Under the pieces are notes generated by a model that saw only the letters and a program-made list of their open reading frames with translations, had not been told where the DNA came from and did no database searches. Below, in pieces: positions 1-7,921 of a stretch of DNA of 64,000 nt; position 1 is the stretch's first letter; each line of letters opens with the position of its first letter. The stretch lies in contig CAWFMM010000003.1 of NCBI GenBank assembly GCA_963817035.1, positions 806,001-870,000 on the forward strand, given 5' to 3'. A program made the translations under genes and the position numbers. This stretch comes from AC-49 sp963817035 (GTDB taxonomy: Bacteria > Actinomycetota > Thermoleophilia > Solirubrobacterales > Solirubrobacteraceae).

Positions 1-1
1 G

Positions 2-1003
2 CGCGCCGGCGTCGTCGGCGCCGGGTCGATGGGCGCCCACCATGCCCGCGCGTACGCACTGCTCGGCGGTGCGGAGCTTGTCGGCGTCTATGACCTCGAC
101 CCGCGCCGCGCGTTGGACGTCGCCCAGCCGTTCGGCGCTCGCGCCTACCAGGAGCTCGAGGCGATGCTCGTCGACGTCGACGTCGTCACGATCGCCTCGC
201 CGTCGCACCTGCACGTCGAGCACGCGCTGCTCGCGCTGCATCACCGCTGCGACGTCCTGATCGAGAAGCCGGTCGCGCTGACCGCGGCCAAGGTCCGGCT
301 CTTGAAGCGCGCCGCCGCCCGCGATCCGCGCGGCCCGGTCGTCGCCGCCGGCCACATCGAGCACTTCAACCCCGCCGTCCGCGAGCTGCGCAAGCTGCTC
401 GAGGGCCGCGAGATCCTCGGCATCGACTGCCGCCGTCTCGGCCCGGCGAGCACGCGCAATCAGGACATCGACGTCGTCCAGGATCTGATGCTCCACGACC
501 TCCACATCGCGCTCGACCTCGCGGGGGCCTCGACCCCGGTACAGGTGCACGGGGCGGGGGTCGGCCTCGGCTCCAGCCCGACGCTCGAGTACGCAGTCGC
601 GACCGTCGTCTTCGGTGGCGGGCTGGTCGGCACGTTCGGCGCGAGCCGCGCGACCGAGGAGCGCGTGCGCCGGATGAGCATCACCGCGACCGACGTGCAC
701 GTGACGGTGGACCTCGCGGCGCGCACGCTCGAGACCTGCCGTTCGACCGACCTTCACCCCGCCGGCGTGTCCGGTTCGGGCGTGCGCCAGGAGAGCCTGG
801 TCGAGCGGATCCACGTGCCCAGCGAGGAGCCGCTGCTGCTCCAGACCGCGGCGTTCCTCGAGGCCTGCGCTGAGCGGCACCCGCCGGTCGTCGGCCTCGA
901 CATCGCCGCGCGCTGCATGGATCTGGTCGATGACATCCGCGCCTGCGCACGCGGTGGCCGGGCGGTCGTCCCACGTCCGCAGTCCGTCGTCGTCGCGGCC
1001 TGA
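2..1003 (+). CDS. Gfo/Idh/MocA-family NAD(P)-dependent sugar-nucleotide dehydrogenase (5' partial)
   Basis: The reading frame is open from base 2, and the Rossmann dinucleotide motif (GVVGAGSMG) lies right at the window edge, so only a few N-terminal residues are missing. The EKP motif (LIEKPVALT) and the AGHIEHFNPAV segment are typical of the MviM/WlbA/WbpB group, which oxidises UDP-GlcNAc-type sugars at C3 before transamination. The acetyltransferase at 2376-3161 and the DegT aminotransferase at 8961-10043 are the enzyme types needed for the next two steps, so a 2,3-diamino sugar nucleotide pathway is the likely role. The substrate is inferred from family and context. The glycosyltransferase starts one base after the stop. 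Confidence 0.85.
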   Translation, partial: RAGVVGAGSMGAHHARAYALLGGAELVGVYDLDPRRALDVAQPFGARAYQELEAMLVDVDVVTIASPSHLHVEHALLALHHRCDVLIEKPVALTAAKVRLLKRAAARDPRGPVVAAGHIEHFNPAVRELRKLLEGREILGIDCRRLGPASTRNQDIDVVQDLMLHDLHIALDLAGASTPVQVHGAGVGLGSSPTLEYAVATVVFGGGLVGTFGASRATEERVRRMSITATDVHVTVDLAARTLETCRSTDLHPAGVSGSGVRQESLVERIHVPSEEPLLLQTAAFLEACAERHPPVVGLDIAARCMDLVDDIRACARGGRAVVPRPQSVVVAA

Positions 1004-1004
1004 G

Positions 1005-2279
1005 ATGTCCGAGCTCCCGCTCGTCACGGTGGCGATCGTGACCCACCAGTTCGAGCAGTTCATCGAGCGTGCGATCGATTCGGCGTTGGCGATGGACTGG
1101 CCGGCGGATCGGCTCGACGTGCTGATCATCGACGACGGCTCGACCGACTCGACGTCTGCGCTGGTTGCGGGGTACGGCGACCGCGTTCGCTACGTGCACA
1201 AGCCCAACGAGGGCGTCGTGGCAAGCGTGGCGCTGTCGTTTTCGATGTCGCGCGGGGATTTCATCGCGCCGCTGGCGGGTGACGACGAGTGCACGGTCGA
1301 CCGGCTGCGCCGCCAGGTTCCGGTGCTGTTGGAGCGGCCCGAGGTCGGGCTGGTCTACGGCGACATGGAGCTGATCGATGCCGCGTCTCGCACGATCGCT
1401 CCATCATTTCGTGAGGCGATGGGTCTGGTCTGCCAGCAGGGCCGCTGCCTCGGTCCGCTGCTGAGCCGCAACTCGGTCTCGGGCGGGGCAGCGCTGATTC
1501 GTTCTTCGATGCTTGCTCATGTGCTGCCGATGCCGCCCGAGGCGGTGTGGGAGGACTGGTGGACGGCGCTGAAGGTTGCCGAGGTGGCGGAGATCGCCTA
1601 CCTCGACGAGCCGATCTACCGCTACCGCCATCACGGGCGCAACATGAATCTCGGTGCGCCGCCGGAGAAGGTCGTCGGGTTGCTGCGCCGCGAGCTGCCG
1701 TTCCGGCGCTGGCTGATGCGCGGCGAGGCGGTGTCGTTGACGACCGTACCCCGCTCGGACCTGCGCGCTGCGGTGATGACCTTCGACGACCAGGCCGCAA
1801 GCGTCGCGACGTCGACCGGCGAGTGGCTGCACGACCTGCTCGAGATCACCGACCGCGACCGCCATCGCGCGGACGCGGCGTTCGCCGCCGACGACCCGCT
1901 GCGCGCACTGTCGTTCGATCCCGGCCACGCCGGTGCTCGGGCGGCGTTCGACATCGTCCAGGCGACGCCGCCTCCGATCGCCGCGCCCGGCGTCGTGACC
2001 GTCGCACTGGTGAACGACGTCATCGCGCAGCCCGATCTGTTCGCCTCCTACGAACGCTCGGGCTGTCGCGACGGCGCCGCGACACTCGTGCTGTACGCGC
2101 CGGGACGGCGTGCCGCGGACGTCCAGGCCGAGCTCCTCGCCGCCATCCCCCGCCTGGCCGACGACGACGCCCCCGACGTCCTGCTCTACGCCGTCCCGCC
2201 AATGTGGGCGACCGAACGGGCGCTGCTCGACCGCGCCACGCGCGTCCTGCGCGCCGAGCCCATCGCGCTCGCGGCGTAG
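1005..2279 (+). CDS. Family 2 glycosyltransferase
   Basis: A 424-residue protein with an N-terminal GT-A fold: VTVAIVTHQFEQF strand, the IIDDGSTDST nucleotide-binding segment near residue 45, then PLAGDDE as the DxD-like metal site. A C-terminal extension of about 170 residues has no motif I recognise. I chose the ATG at 1005, which follows the dehydrogenase TGA by one base, rather than an earlier in-frame start at 930 that would overlap that gene. It probably transfers a sugar to a glycan or protein; acceptor and donor cannot be read from sequence. It is followed by a palindromic intergenic element and a convergent gene. Confidence 0.85.
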   Translation: MSELPLVTVAIVTHQFEQFIERAIDSALAMDWPADRLDVLIIDDGSTDSTSALVAGYGDRVRYVHKPNEGVVASVALSFSMSRGDFIAPLAGDDECTVDRLRRQVPVLLERPEVGLVYGDMELIDAASRTIAPSFREAMGLVCQQGRCLGPLLSRNSVSGGAALIRSSMLAHVLPMPPEAVWEDWWTALKVAEVAEIAYLDEPIYRYRHHGRNMNLGAPPEKVVGLLRRELPFRRWLMRGEAVSLTTVPRSDLRAAVMTFDDQAASVATSTGEWLHDLLEITDRDRHRADAAFAADDPLRALSFDPGHAGARAAFDIVQATPPPIAAPGVVTVALVNDVIAQPDLFASYERSGCRDGAATLVLYAPGRRAADVQAELLAAIPRLADDDAPDVLLYAVPPMWATERALLDRATRVLRAEPIALAA

Positions 2280-2290
2280 CACCGAGTGTC

Positions 2291-2368
2291 CACCACAGGG
2301 GTCAGACCCCTTGAGTGGTGCGCACTGAGATTTGTTGCGTCCGCGCGCAGGAAGGGGTCTGACCCCTT
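2291..2368. repeat. Pair of inverted palindromic elements in a convergent gap
   Basis: The 16-base unit at 2297-2312 is an imperfect palindrome (GGGGTCAGACCCC core). The unit at 2352-2368 carries its exact reverse complement (GGGGTCTGACCCC core). The first is extended by outer arms CACCAC (2291-2296) and GTGGTG (2315-2320), giving a longer stem. It sits between two converging genes, so it could act as a bidirectional terminator, but there is no T tail and the form is that of a REP-like repeat. A genome-wide copy count would decide. Confidence 0.6.
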
Positions 2369-2375
2369 GTGCGGC

Positions 2376-3161
2376 TCAGGCGGCGGCGCGGCGCGGCTGG
2401 CGGGCGGGGCGCAGTTCGCGCGCGGCGGCCATGACGCGGAAGTGCAGCCGGGCGATGCGCTGCTGGGCTTCAGGCGGGAAGACGTCGGCGAAGTGGGACA
2501 TCCAGGGGTGACCGGTGGAGGAGTCGAGGTGGATCAAGTGGGTGACCGGGCCGCCGACGCGGCCGTCGGCGAGGACGACGGCGGCGGGCGGGATGGTGCC
2601 CTTGGGCTTGGCGCCCGAGGCGACGAACGCCCCGTAGCCAATGTCGCAGCCGGGCATGACGATCGTGTTCGTGCAGATCACGGCGCCGTCGCCGACGATC
2701 GCCGGCTCACAGACGCGGCTCGGCGGCAGCGGGTCGTTGGTGAAGACGCATTTGGGGAAGATCCAGACGAAGTCGCCGATCTCGGTCCCGCAGCCGAAGA
2801 CCGAATAGCCCTGGATGCGCGCGTAGTCGCCGATCGTCAGGTCACCCTCGAGCGCGGTCTGGGTCCCGATCCGGGCGTTGACCCCGATCCGGCACCCCGC
2901 GCGGATCAGCACCTGATGGCCGGTCTCCAGACCGGCGCCGATCGTCGATCCCTCGTAGAGGACGCTGTGCGAGCGGATCGTCGAGTTCGCGCCGATGACC
3001 AGCGGCCGATCGTGCCCGCACGACTGCCCGACGACACAGTGGTCGCCGATCTTCGTGCCGTCCTCGATGACGACGTTGGGCCCGACGACGCTGAAGCGCC
3101 CGATCTCTACATTGGCGGCAATCCGCGCCGCCGGGTCGATGTACGACTCGCCCGGTGGCAT
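2376..3161 (-). CDS. Left-handed beta-helix (hexapeptide) N-acetyltransferase, WlbB/WbpD-like
   Basis: A 261-residue protein whose first ~200 residues are near-continuous hexapeptide repeats (AANVEIGRFSVVG, VIEDGTKIGDHCVVG, DLTIGDYARIQG). This fold is used by acetyl-CoA-dependent sugar N-acetyltransferases. The loop FTNDPLPPS resembles the FTN..PRS loop of WlbB/WbpD enzymes, which acetylate a 3-amino group on UDP-sugars. The last ~60 residues leave the helix (DSSTGHPWMSHF) and end in an Arg-rich tail. The ATG has no Shine-Dalgarno but lies 16 bases after the start of a sigma-28-type -10 box, suggesting a leaderless mRNA. The exact acyl donor and substrate are inferred. Confidence 0.8.
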   Translation of the reverse strand: MPPGESYIDPAARIAANVEIGRFSVVGPNVVIEDGTKIGDHCVVGQSCGHDRPLVIGANSTIRSHSVLYEGSTIGAGLETGHQVLIRAGCRIGVNARIGTQTALEGDLTIGDYARIQGYSVFGCGTEIGDFVWIFPKCVFTNDPLPPSRVCEPAIVGDGAVICTNTIVMPGCDIGYGAFVASGAKPKGTIPPAAVVLADGRVGGPVTHLIHLDSSTGHPWMSHFADVFPPEAQQRIARLHFRVMAAARELRPARQPRRAAA

Positions 3162-3169
3162 GTAGTCCA

Positions 3170-3197
3170 GTGGTCGGCGTCACGGCGATCGACTTGA
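3170..3197 (-). promoter_or_regulatory. Sigma-28-type promoter of the acetyltransferase gene
   Basis: On the minus strand: TCAAG (3197-3193), 15 bases, CCGACCAC (3177-3170). The ATG at 3161 follows 8 bases after the box, so the transcript is predicted to start at or next to the start codon. It matches the pattern in front of flagellin 1, fliS, flgG and the sigma gene in this window. Confidence 0.6.
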
Positions 3198-3207
3198 GTT
3201 GTGGAGC

Positions 3208-4431
3208 TCAGGCGACGGCTTCGACGGTGACCGCCCGCGTCAACTCGTCGAGCAGGTCCATGCCGTCCCAGCGGTGGGAGAAGCGCAGGGCTCCTCCGAG
3301 CGCGACGATGCGATCGAGGCCGCGGCCGGCGGCGGCGGCGAGTAGCGCATCGATCTCTGCAGTCCCGAAGCCGTGGACGACGAGCGTCTGGTCGTGGCGG
3401 CAGAGAAGCGGGCCGAGAGCGGCGAGCGTCGGAAGCGAGGCTTCGAGCAGAAGGCCGGGGGCGCTGATATCGCGCGGCAGCGGCTCCAGCGACGACAGCG
3501 AGACGACGTGCAGCTCGTTGGAGAGCCGGCGCACGCGGCGCACCGGACGATCGACGGCGACCCCGGCGACGGTGGCGAACTTGCCCGTCACCGCGGCGGT
3601 CGGCAGCTCATACCCGCGGCGCTCGACCGCGGCCTGCAAACGCTCCATGAGGTCGTCCGACGCCGCGTCGGCTTCGTCGCCGCACCAGACGATCAGCCGT
3701 GGCGACGAGCAGCCCTGCTGGTCGAAGAAGAAGACGTCGGCGAACAGGCGCTCGGCGAGGCCCGTGCGGTCCGCCGCGGTGGTCGCCAGCCACGCGCCGG
3801 AGTCGATCGCCGCGAGCGAGAAGCGATCGCCGAACCCGATGTCGCGGGCGTGCGGCGCCAACGGCGCCTGGCGGATGGCGGCCACCGTGGCGTCGCCGCC
3901 CCAGACCATTCGCACGTCGCACGCGGCCGACAGCTCAAGCGTCGGCTCGGGCTCGTGGCCGTAGGCGACGACGGCCAACCCAGTCCGCAGCGCATCGAAC
4001 CGTGGCTCCGAAGCAACGGCGTCGCCGAGCGCTTCCCAGAGGATCTCGGCCACCGGCCCGCGTGTCGGCGAGACCCGCACGACGTTCGTGTTGCCCGACA
4101 GCAGCGACAGCGCCAGCGAGTACATCGCCATCGTCTCGACGTTCGACGGCGGGACATGGAAGGCGAGGCCGCGAGCGACGCGACGCACCCCCACCGACGG
4201 CGACGGAGCCAGGCGCCGCAGCGACGCCGGCCGCAGCCAGAACGCCAGCGCCCCGAGCTCGGGATGCGCGCGGGCGTGCGGCGTCAGGCGCTTGGCCAGC
4301 GCGTCGCACAGGGCCAGCGCGTCGTCGGAGAACGGCGCACGGCGCGGCGCAGCGGCGAGCGCGGTGAGCACGTCGGCGATCACGACGGACGACGCGGGCT
4401 CGGGCAACAGCTGTTCTCCGCGTGCGCTCAC
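3208..4431 (-). CDS. LuxC-like acyl-CoA/acyl-protein reductase
   Basis: A 407-residue protein of the LuxC family (PF05893 type), an NADPH-dependent enzyme that takes an acyl group on a cysteine and reduces it to an aldehyde. The acyl-accepting Cys is visible near residue 241 in FFFDQQGCSSPR, the family signature. The ALDH-like segments HVPPSNVETMAMYS and SLLSGNTNVVR are also present. The GTG start at 4431 overlaps the LuxE-like stop in a GTGA, so the two are translationally coupled; a longer in-frame ORF from 4530 would overlap that gene by 100 bases. There is no luciferase (luxAB) or LuxD in the window, so the product is not for light. It is the last gene of the ACP operon. Confidence 0.85.
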   Translation of the reverse strand: MSARGEQLLPEPASSVVIADVLTALAAAPRRAPFSDDALALCDALAKRLTPHARAHPELGALAFWLRPASLRRLAPSPSVGVRRVARGLAFHVPPSNVETMAMYSLALSLLSGNTNVVRVSPTRGPVAEILWEALGDAVASEPRFDALRTGLAVVAYGHEPEPTLELSAACDVRMVWGGDATVAAIRQAPLAPHARDIGFGDRFSLAAIDSGAWLATTAADRTGLAERLFADVFFFDQQGCSSPRLIVWCGDEADAASDDLMERLQAAVERRGYELPTAAVTGKFATVAGVAVDRPVRRVRRLSNELHVVSLSSLEPLPRDISAPGLLLEASLPTLAALGPLLCRHDQTLVVHGFGTAEIDALLAAAAGRGLDRIVALGGALRFSHRWDGMDLLDELTRAVTVEAVA

Positions 4432-5492
4432 GCCGCCACCGCCGCGGCGACGTCGCTGCACCCGCGCAGCTCCGCCTGCGCCAGGCGTCCGTGCACCGCA
4501 ATCCCAGCCCCGCGCCAACCACACGCGCACCCGTCGCGCACGACGACGGTGCCGCGGTCCTCGGTCAGGATCGCGTGGCCCGGATACGACGTCGGCAGCG
4601 CGCTCAGCACCTCGATCACGCCCTCGAATCCGTCGGGCACAGCCGCCCAGGTCACCGGGTCACGAACGATCACGTCAGCGTGGTTCGGCGCGTGCAGGAG
4701 CCCACATTCGCCCTGCGGAAAGACCGAGCCGATCTGCTCGACCATGCCGTAGTAGTCACACACGCGCTCGATCCCGCACGACGCGCGCAGCGTCCCGGCG
4801 AACACCTCGCGCGACACCGCCTGCGCGGCGAGCGACTTCCAGCCGCCGCCGTGAACGAGCACCGCGCCGGGCAGCGAGATGCCGAGCGTACGCAGGTGCG
4901 CCCAGACCATGAACGTGAAGCCGAACACGAACAGCGGCTCGCCGGAGTGCTTCGCCAGCCACTCGGCCAACTCAGCCGAGCGCACCTGCATATCGGCATC
5001 GAGCAGATAGAAGTGATCGCGCCCGAAGATCGACATCCCGAGGATCCCCGCGGCCCGTGCGTTGAGGCGCCGCCGGTCGGCGACGGTCTCGCGCGCGTCG
5101 ACGATCAGCATCGGTCGGCGTTGCTTGCCGAGCACGGCGCCCATCGTCGCGGCGAGGGCCCGCGTCTGGCGCGCGGTCGACTCCGAGTCGAGCAGGATCC
5201 GGCTTGGCGACTGGCCGCTCGTCCCGCTCGAGGTCAGCGTCTTGACGACCGCGTCGGCGGGAACCGAGACAAGCTCGTGGGTCTTGAACAGGCCGACCGG
5301 CAGCCACGGCACGTCGACCGCCCGCGACGGCACGCCGGCCCGGGGCCACAGCGCGTCGAGGACCCGCGCGTAGGGCGGGCACGCGGCGCGGTGGTGCTCG
5401 ACCAGTCCGCCCAGCGCCCGGCCCAGCAGCAGCTCCTTCTCCTCACCGCCGAGCGAGAACGGCTCGGCGCGCAGGAGCTCGTCAGGCGGCAT
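4428..5492 (-). CDS. LuxE-like acyl-protein synthetase
   Basis: A 354-residue adenylate-forming enzyme of the LuxE family (PF04443 type). It activates a fatty acid as acyl-AMP and hands it to a Cys before transfer to LuxC. The phosphate-binding motif (LTSSGTSGQSPSR) lies near residue 75, and CDYYGMVEQIGS is the A5-like motif. The C terminus ends in GCSDVAAAVAA, placing a Cys about ten residues from the end, as the acyl-accepting Cys is in LuxE. The start ATG at 5492 overlaps the end of the AMP-ligase gene by 11 bases; the longer ORF begins with an Arg-rich shadow of that gene. Together with LuxC it should form an acid-to-aldehyde reductase. Confidence 0.85.
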   Translation of the reverse strand: MPPDELLRAEPFSLGGEEKELLLGRALGGLVEHHRAACPPYARVLDALWPRAGVPSRAVDVPWLPVGLFKTHELVSVPADAVVKTLTSSGTSGQSPSRILLDSESTARQTRALAATMGAVLGKQRRPMLIVDARETVADRRRLNARAAGILGMSIFGRDHFYLLDADMQVRSAELAEWLAKHSGEPLFVFGFTFMVWAHLRTLGISLPGAVLVHGGGWKSLAAQAVSREVFAGTLRASCGIERVCDYYGMVEQIGSVFPQGECGLLHAPNHADVIVRDPVTWAAVPDGFEGVIEVLSALPTSYPGHAILTEDRGTVVVRDGCACGWRGAGIAVHGRLAQAELRGCSDVAAAVAA

Positions 5493-6831
5493 CTCGCAGG
5501 TCCTCGGTCCGATCGTCGTCCTCGAGCTCGAGTGCCAGCGCCGCGTAGTCGATCTTGCCCGCCGCCGTCGTCGGCAGACGGTCAATCCCGCGCACGACGA
5601 ACGAGCGGCCGCGCAGCGTCAGGCCGCCGGCCAACGCGGCCCGGGCGTCGACCTCGGCGCCTTCGACGAACACGATGATCTGATCCTCGCCGTGCTCCAG
5701 CGCGGCCGCCGGGCCGACCGACCGCACCAGCGCCTCGACCTCGTCGAGGTTCACGCGCAGGCCGTTGATCTTGGCGATCCGCTTGAGGCGCCCGGTGACG
5801 AAGAAGCAGCCATCGTCGTCGATGCGCCCGAGGTCGCCGGTCCGCAGGACGCCGCCGAGATCGTCGCCGCGCGCGAGATCCTCAGCCGTGTCGGCGTAGC
5901 CCATCATCACGTTGGGTCCGGTGTAGACCAGCTCGCCGTCGTCGACCGACAGCGCGCCACCGGGGATCGCCACGCCGATCGCGCCCGGCTTGTCCCCGAG
6001 CTCCTCGGGCGGCACATAGGCGATCCGCGCGCACGCTTCGGTCTGGCCGTACATGACGACCAGCCGCGCGCCGCGCCCGTCGAGCTCGTCGGCGACCGAC
6101 CGCACGAGCTCGGGGTCCATTCGCCCGCCCGCCTGGGTCATCGTCCGCAGGCCGCGCAGCCGGCGTGAACGCCAGTCGACGCGCTCCATCAGCGAGTACG
6201 AATAGGGAACGCCGGACAGTGAGGTGCAGCCGTGGCGCTCGAACGCGTCCCAGAACTCGGGGCGCAGCACGCCGGCGCGGGGCAGGACGACGGAGCCACC
6301 GGCGACGAGGTGCGAGTTGAGGATCGAGAGCCCGTACGAGTAACCGAAGGGCAGCGAGACGAGGGCGCGCTCGCCTTCGTCGAGCGCGAGGTACTCAGCA
6401 ATCGAGCGCGCGTTGGCGAGCATCGCCGCGGCCGACAGGCGCACGAGCTTCGGCGAGCCGGTGGTGCCCGAGGTCGAGAGCAGGACCGAGAGGTCAGGGT
6501 GGATCGGCGGGCGCGCGGCGGAATGCGACTCACCGGCGTCGACGAGCTCGTTGTCGAACATCACGAAGCGCGGCACGTAGCGGCGTTCGATCTCGGCCGT
6601 GTCGCCGTCGGCGAGCAGGACCGCGTGGCCGGCGGCAAGCGCGGCGAGGTAGGCGGTGACGGTCGCCGGGGTCAGCGCGGCGCGGACGAGGACGAGCTCC
6701 TTGTGGTCGGAGTGCAGCAGCTCGGCCGTCTCGCGGGCGCCGGAATGCAACTGGGCGTGCGTCCAGACGTTGGCGGTCGCGTCGTCGATCAGCGCAGGCG
6801 TCGTACGGGTCGGGTCGATCAGTTCGAGCAT
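5482..6831 (-). CDS. AMP-dependent acyl ligase (ANL superfamily)
   Basis: A 449-residue adenylation enzyme. Core motifs in order: STSGTTGSPK (A3, near residue 110), VMYGQTEA (A5), TGDLGRIDDDG (A7), VTGRLKRIAKINGLRVN (A8) and PTTAAGKIDY (A10, with the catalytic Lys). It is shorter than typical acyl-CoA synthetases (about 500-550 residues). With an acyl carrier protein two genes upstream, the likely role is loading a carboxylic acid onto that ACP or onto CoA. The substrate cannot be predicted. It begins three bases after the SDR gene stop, within the same operon. Confidence 0.82.
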   Translation of the reverse strand: MLELIDPTRTTPALIDDATANVWTHAQLHSGARETAELLHSDHKELVLVRAALTPATVTAYLAALAAGHAVLLADGDTAEIERRYVPRFVMFDNELVDAGESHSAARPPIHPDLSVLLSTSGTTGSPKLVRLSAAAMLANARSIAEYLALDEGERALVSLPFGYSYGLSILNSHLVAGGSVVLPRAGVLRPEFWDAFERHGCTSLSGVPYSYSLMERVDWRSRRLRGLRTMTQAGGRMDPELVRSVADELDGRGARLVVMYGQTEACARIAYVPPEELGDKPGAIGVAIPGGALSVDDGELVYTGPNVMMGYADTAEDLARGDDLGGVLRTGDLGRIDDDGCFFVTGRLKRIAKINGLRVNLDEVEALVRSVGPAAALEHGEDQIIVFVEGAEVDARAALAGGLTLRGRSFVVRGIDRLPTTAAGKIDYAALALELEDDDRTEDLRDAA

Positions 6832-6834
6832 CGC

Positions 6835-7575
6835 TCAGACCACCATCCCGCCATCGACGCCGAGGATCTGCCCCGTTACATAGGACGAGCGGTCGGAAGC
6901 CAGCCACACGATCGCCTCGGCGACCTCGGCTGGGTCGGCCAGGCGCCCGAGGCCGACGGCGGCGACGCGGGCCGCCAGCACGTCGGCCGGGAGCCCTGCG
7001 AGCAGTTCGGTGTCGACCAGCCCCGGAGCGACGGCGTTGACGCGCACGGCCGGCGCGAGCTCCTGGGCCGCGGCGCGGGTCATGCCGATCACCGACGCCT
7101 TGGCCGCGGCGTAGGCAGTCTGGCCGGGCGCCCCGGCGACGCCGACGATCGAGGAGACGTTGACGATCGCGCCACTGTCGGAGCGCTTCATCAGCCGCGA
7201 CGCGCCCTGGAGGACGTTGAGCGCCCCGATCGCGTTGACCGCAAAGGTGTGCTGGAGCGCGTCGGCGGCGATCATGCCGAGCAGGCCCTGGTCCATGACG
7301 CCGGCGTTGTTGACGAGCACGTCGAGGCGCTTGTGGCGATCGAAGATCTCACGCATCGCGGTGGCGACCGCCGCCGCGTCGGCGACGTCGAAGGCCAGCG
7401 CCTCATGCGCGGCGCCCGACGGCGACGGCAGCTCGAGCGCGCGGGCCTCGGCGCGCGCGGTGTCGCGGCCATTGACGATCACGATCGCGCCCCGCTCGGC
7501 GAGCTGCTGCGCGACGGCCCAGCCGATTCCCCGAGTCGAACCGGTCACGAGCGCGACGCGCCCGTCGAAGCTCAT
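6835..7575 (-). CDS. Short-chain dehydrogenase/reductase, FabG-like
   Basis: A 246-residue classical SDR: TGSTRGIG cofactor motif near residue 11, NNAG near residue 85, the Ser-Tyr-Lys catalytic set with TAYAAAK near residue 150, and a C-terminal VDGGM as in FabG. It probably reduces a 3-oxoacyl thioester on the neighbouring ACP. The ATG overlaps the ACP stop in an ATGA. An ACP beside a FabG-like reductase also occurs in the Pseudomonas a-type flagellin glycosylation island, where an acyl group is built for a sugar; that parallel supports, but does not prove, a role in glycan acylation. Confidence 0.82.
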   Translation of the reverse strand: MSFDGRVALVTGSTRGIGWAVAQQLAERGAIVIVNGRDTARAEARALELPSPSGAAHEALAFDVADAAAVATAMREIFDRHKRLDVLVNNAGVMDQGLLGMIAADALQHTFAVNAIGALNVLQGASRLMKRSDSGAIVNVSSIVGVAGAPGQTAYAAAKASVIGMTRAAAQELAPAVRVNAVAPGLVDTELLAGLPADVLAARVAAVGLGRLADPAEVAEAIVWLASDRSSYVTGQILGVDGGMVV

Positions 7576-7805
7576 GGGGTGACGCCGTGGCGCGCCAGGA
7601 TCTCGACCGCAGCGTCGTAGCTCGAGAGCCCGATGATGTCGTCGGTGTCGAGCATCAGCCCGTAGGCGTCCTCGATCTCGGCGACGAGCGCCATGTGACC
7701 GACCGAATCCCAGTGCTCGTGCGCACCGTAGGCGAGCACGCGAACGTCGAGGTCGGTCGGCAGCTCGAGCGCGCTCGAGAAAGCGGTGGTGAGGGTGTCG
7801 GACAT
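7572..7805 (-). CDS. Acyl carrier protein
   Basis: A 77-residue acidic protein with the phosphopantetheine attachment Ser in HWDSVGHM near residue 37 and a regular three-helix ACP pattern (EIEDAYGLML, DDIIGLSSYDAAVEIL). The dedicated copy heads an operon with an acyl ligase, an SDR and LuxE/LuxC, so it probably carries the acyl intermediate of that pathway rather than serving bulk fatty-acid synthesis. The start is uncertain. The ATG at 7805 gives a normal ACP but has no Shine-Dalgarno. An in-frame GTG at 7844 lies 15 bases after the start of a sigma-28-type -10 box and would be leaderless, adding 13 residues. Confidence 0.82.
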   Translation of the reverse strand: MSDTLTTAFSSALELPTDLDVRVLAYGAHEHWDSVGHMALVAEIEDAYGLMLDTDDIIGLSSYDAAVEILARHGVTP

Positions 7806-7851
7806 GGCGGCGGGGAAAACGCGGGCGGACGCAGGGACGCCCACACCCCGG

Positions 7852-7880
7852 GTAGTCGGTCGCGTCAAGCGGTTGCTTTA
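7852..7880 (-). promoter_or_regulatory. Sigma-28-type promoter of the ACP-SDR-ligase-LuxE-LuxC operon
   Basis: On the minus strand: TAAAG (7880-7876), 16 bases, CCGACTAC (7859-7852). This is a close fit to the bacterial sigma-28 consensus (TAAA, 15 or so bases, GCCGATAA). It overlaps back-to-back with the promoter of the divergent glycosyltransferase at 7888-7915. Confidence 0.6.
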
Positions 7881-7887
7881 GGGCGAT

Positions 7888-7915
7888 TCAACCGCGGCGT
7901 CACCCCGCCGATTGA
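7888..7915 (+). promoter_or_regulatory. Sigma-28-type promoter of the StrF-like glycosyltransferase
   Basis: TCAAC (7888-7892), 15 bases, CCGATTGA (7908-7915), followed by the GTG start at 7922. No Shine-Dalgarno fits between box and start, so a leaderless transcript is predicted. The segment 7886-7919 is also an imperfect inverted repeat (TTCAACCGCGGCG against CGCCGATTGAA), so a DNA-binding regulator is an alternative reading. Confidence 0.55.
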
Positions 7916-7921
7916 ACGGGT

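Noticed and set aside
3208..5492. Reading the LuxC/LuxE-like pair as part of a bioluminescence operon
   Set aside because: No luciferase subunits, LuxD or flavin reductase are present; only the reductase half of the family is encoded.
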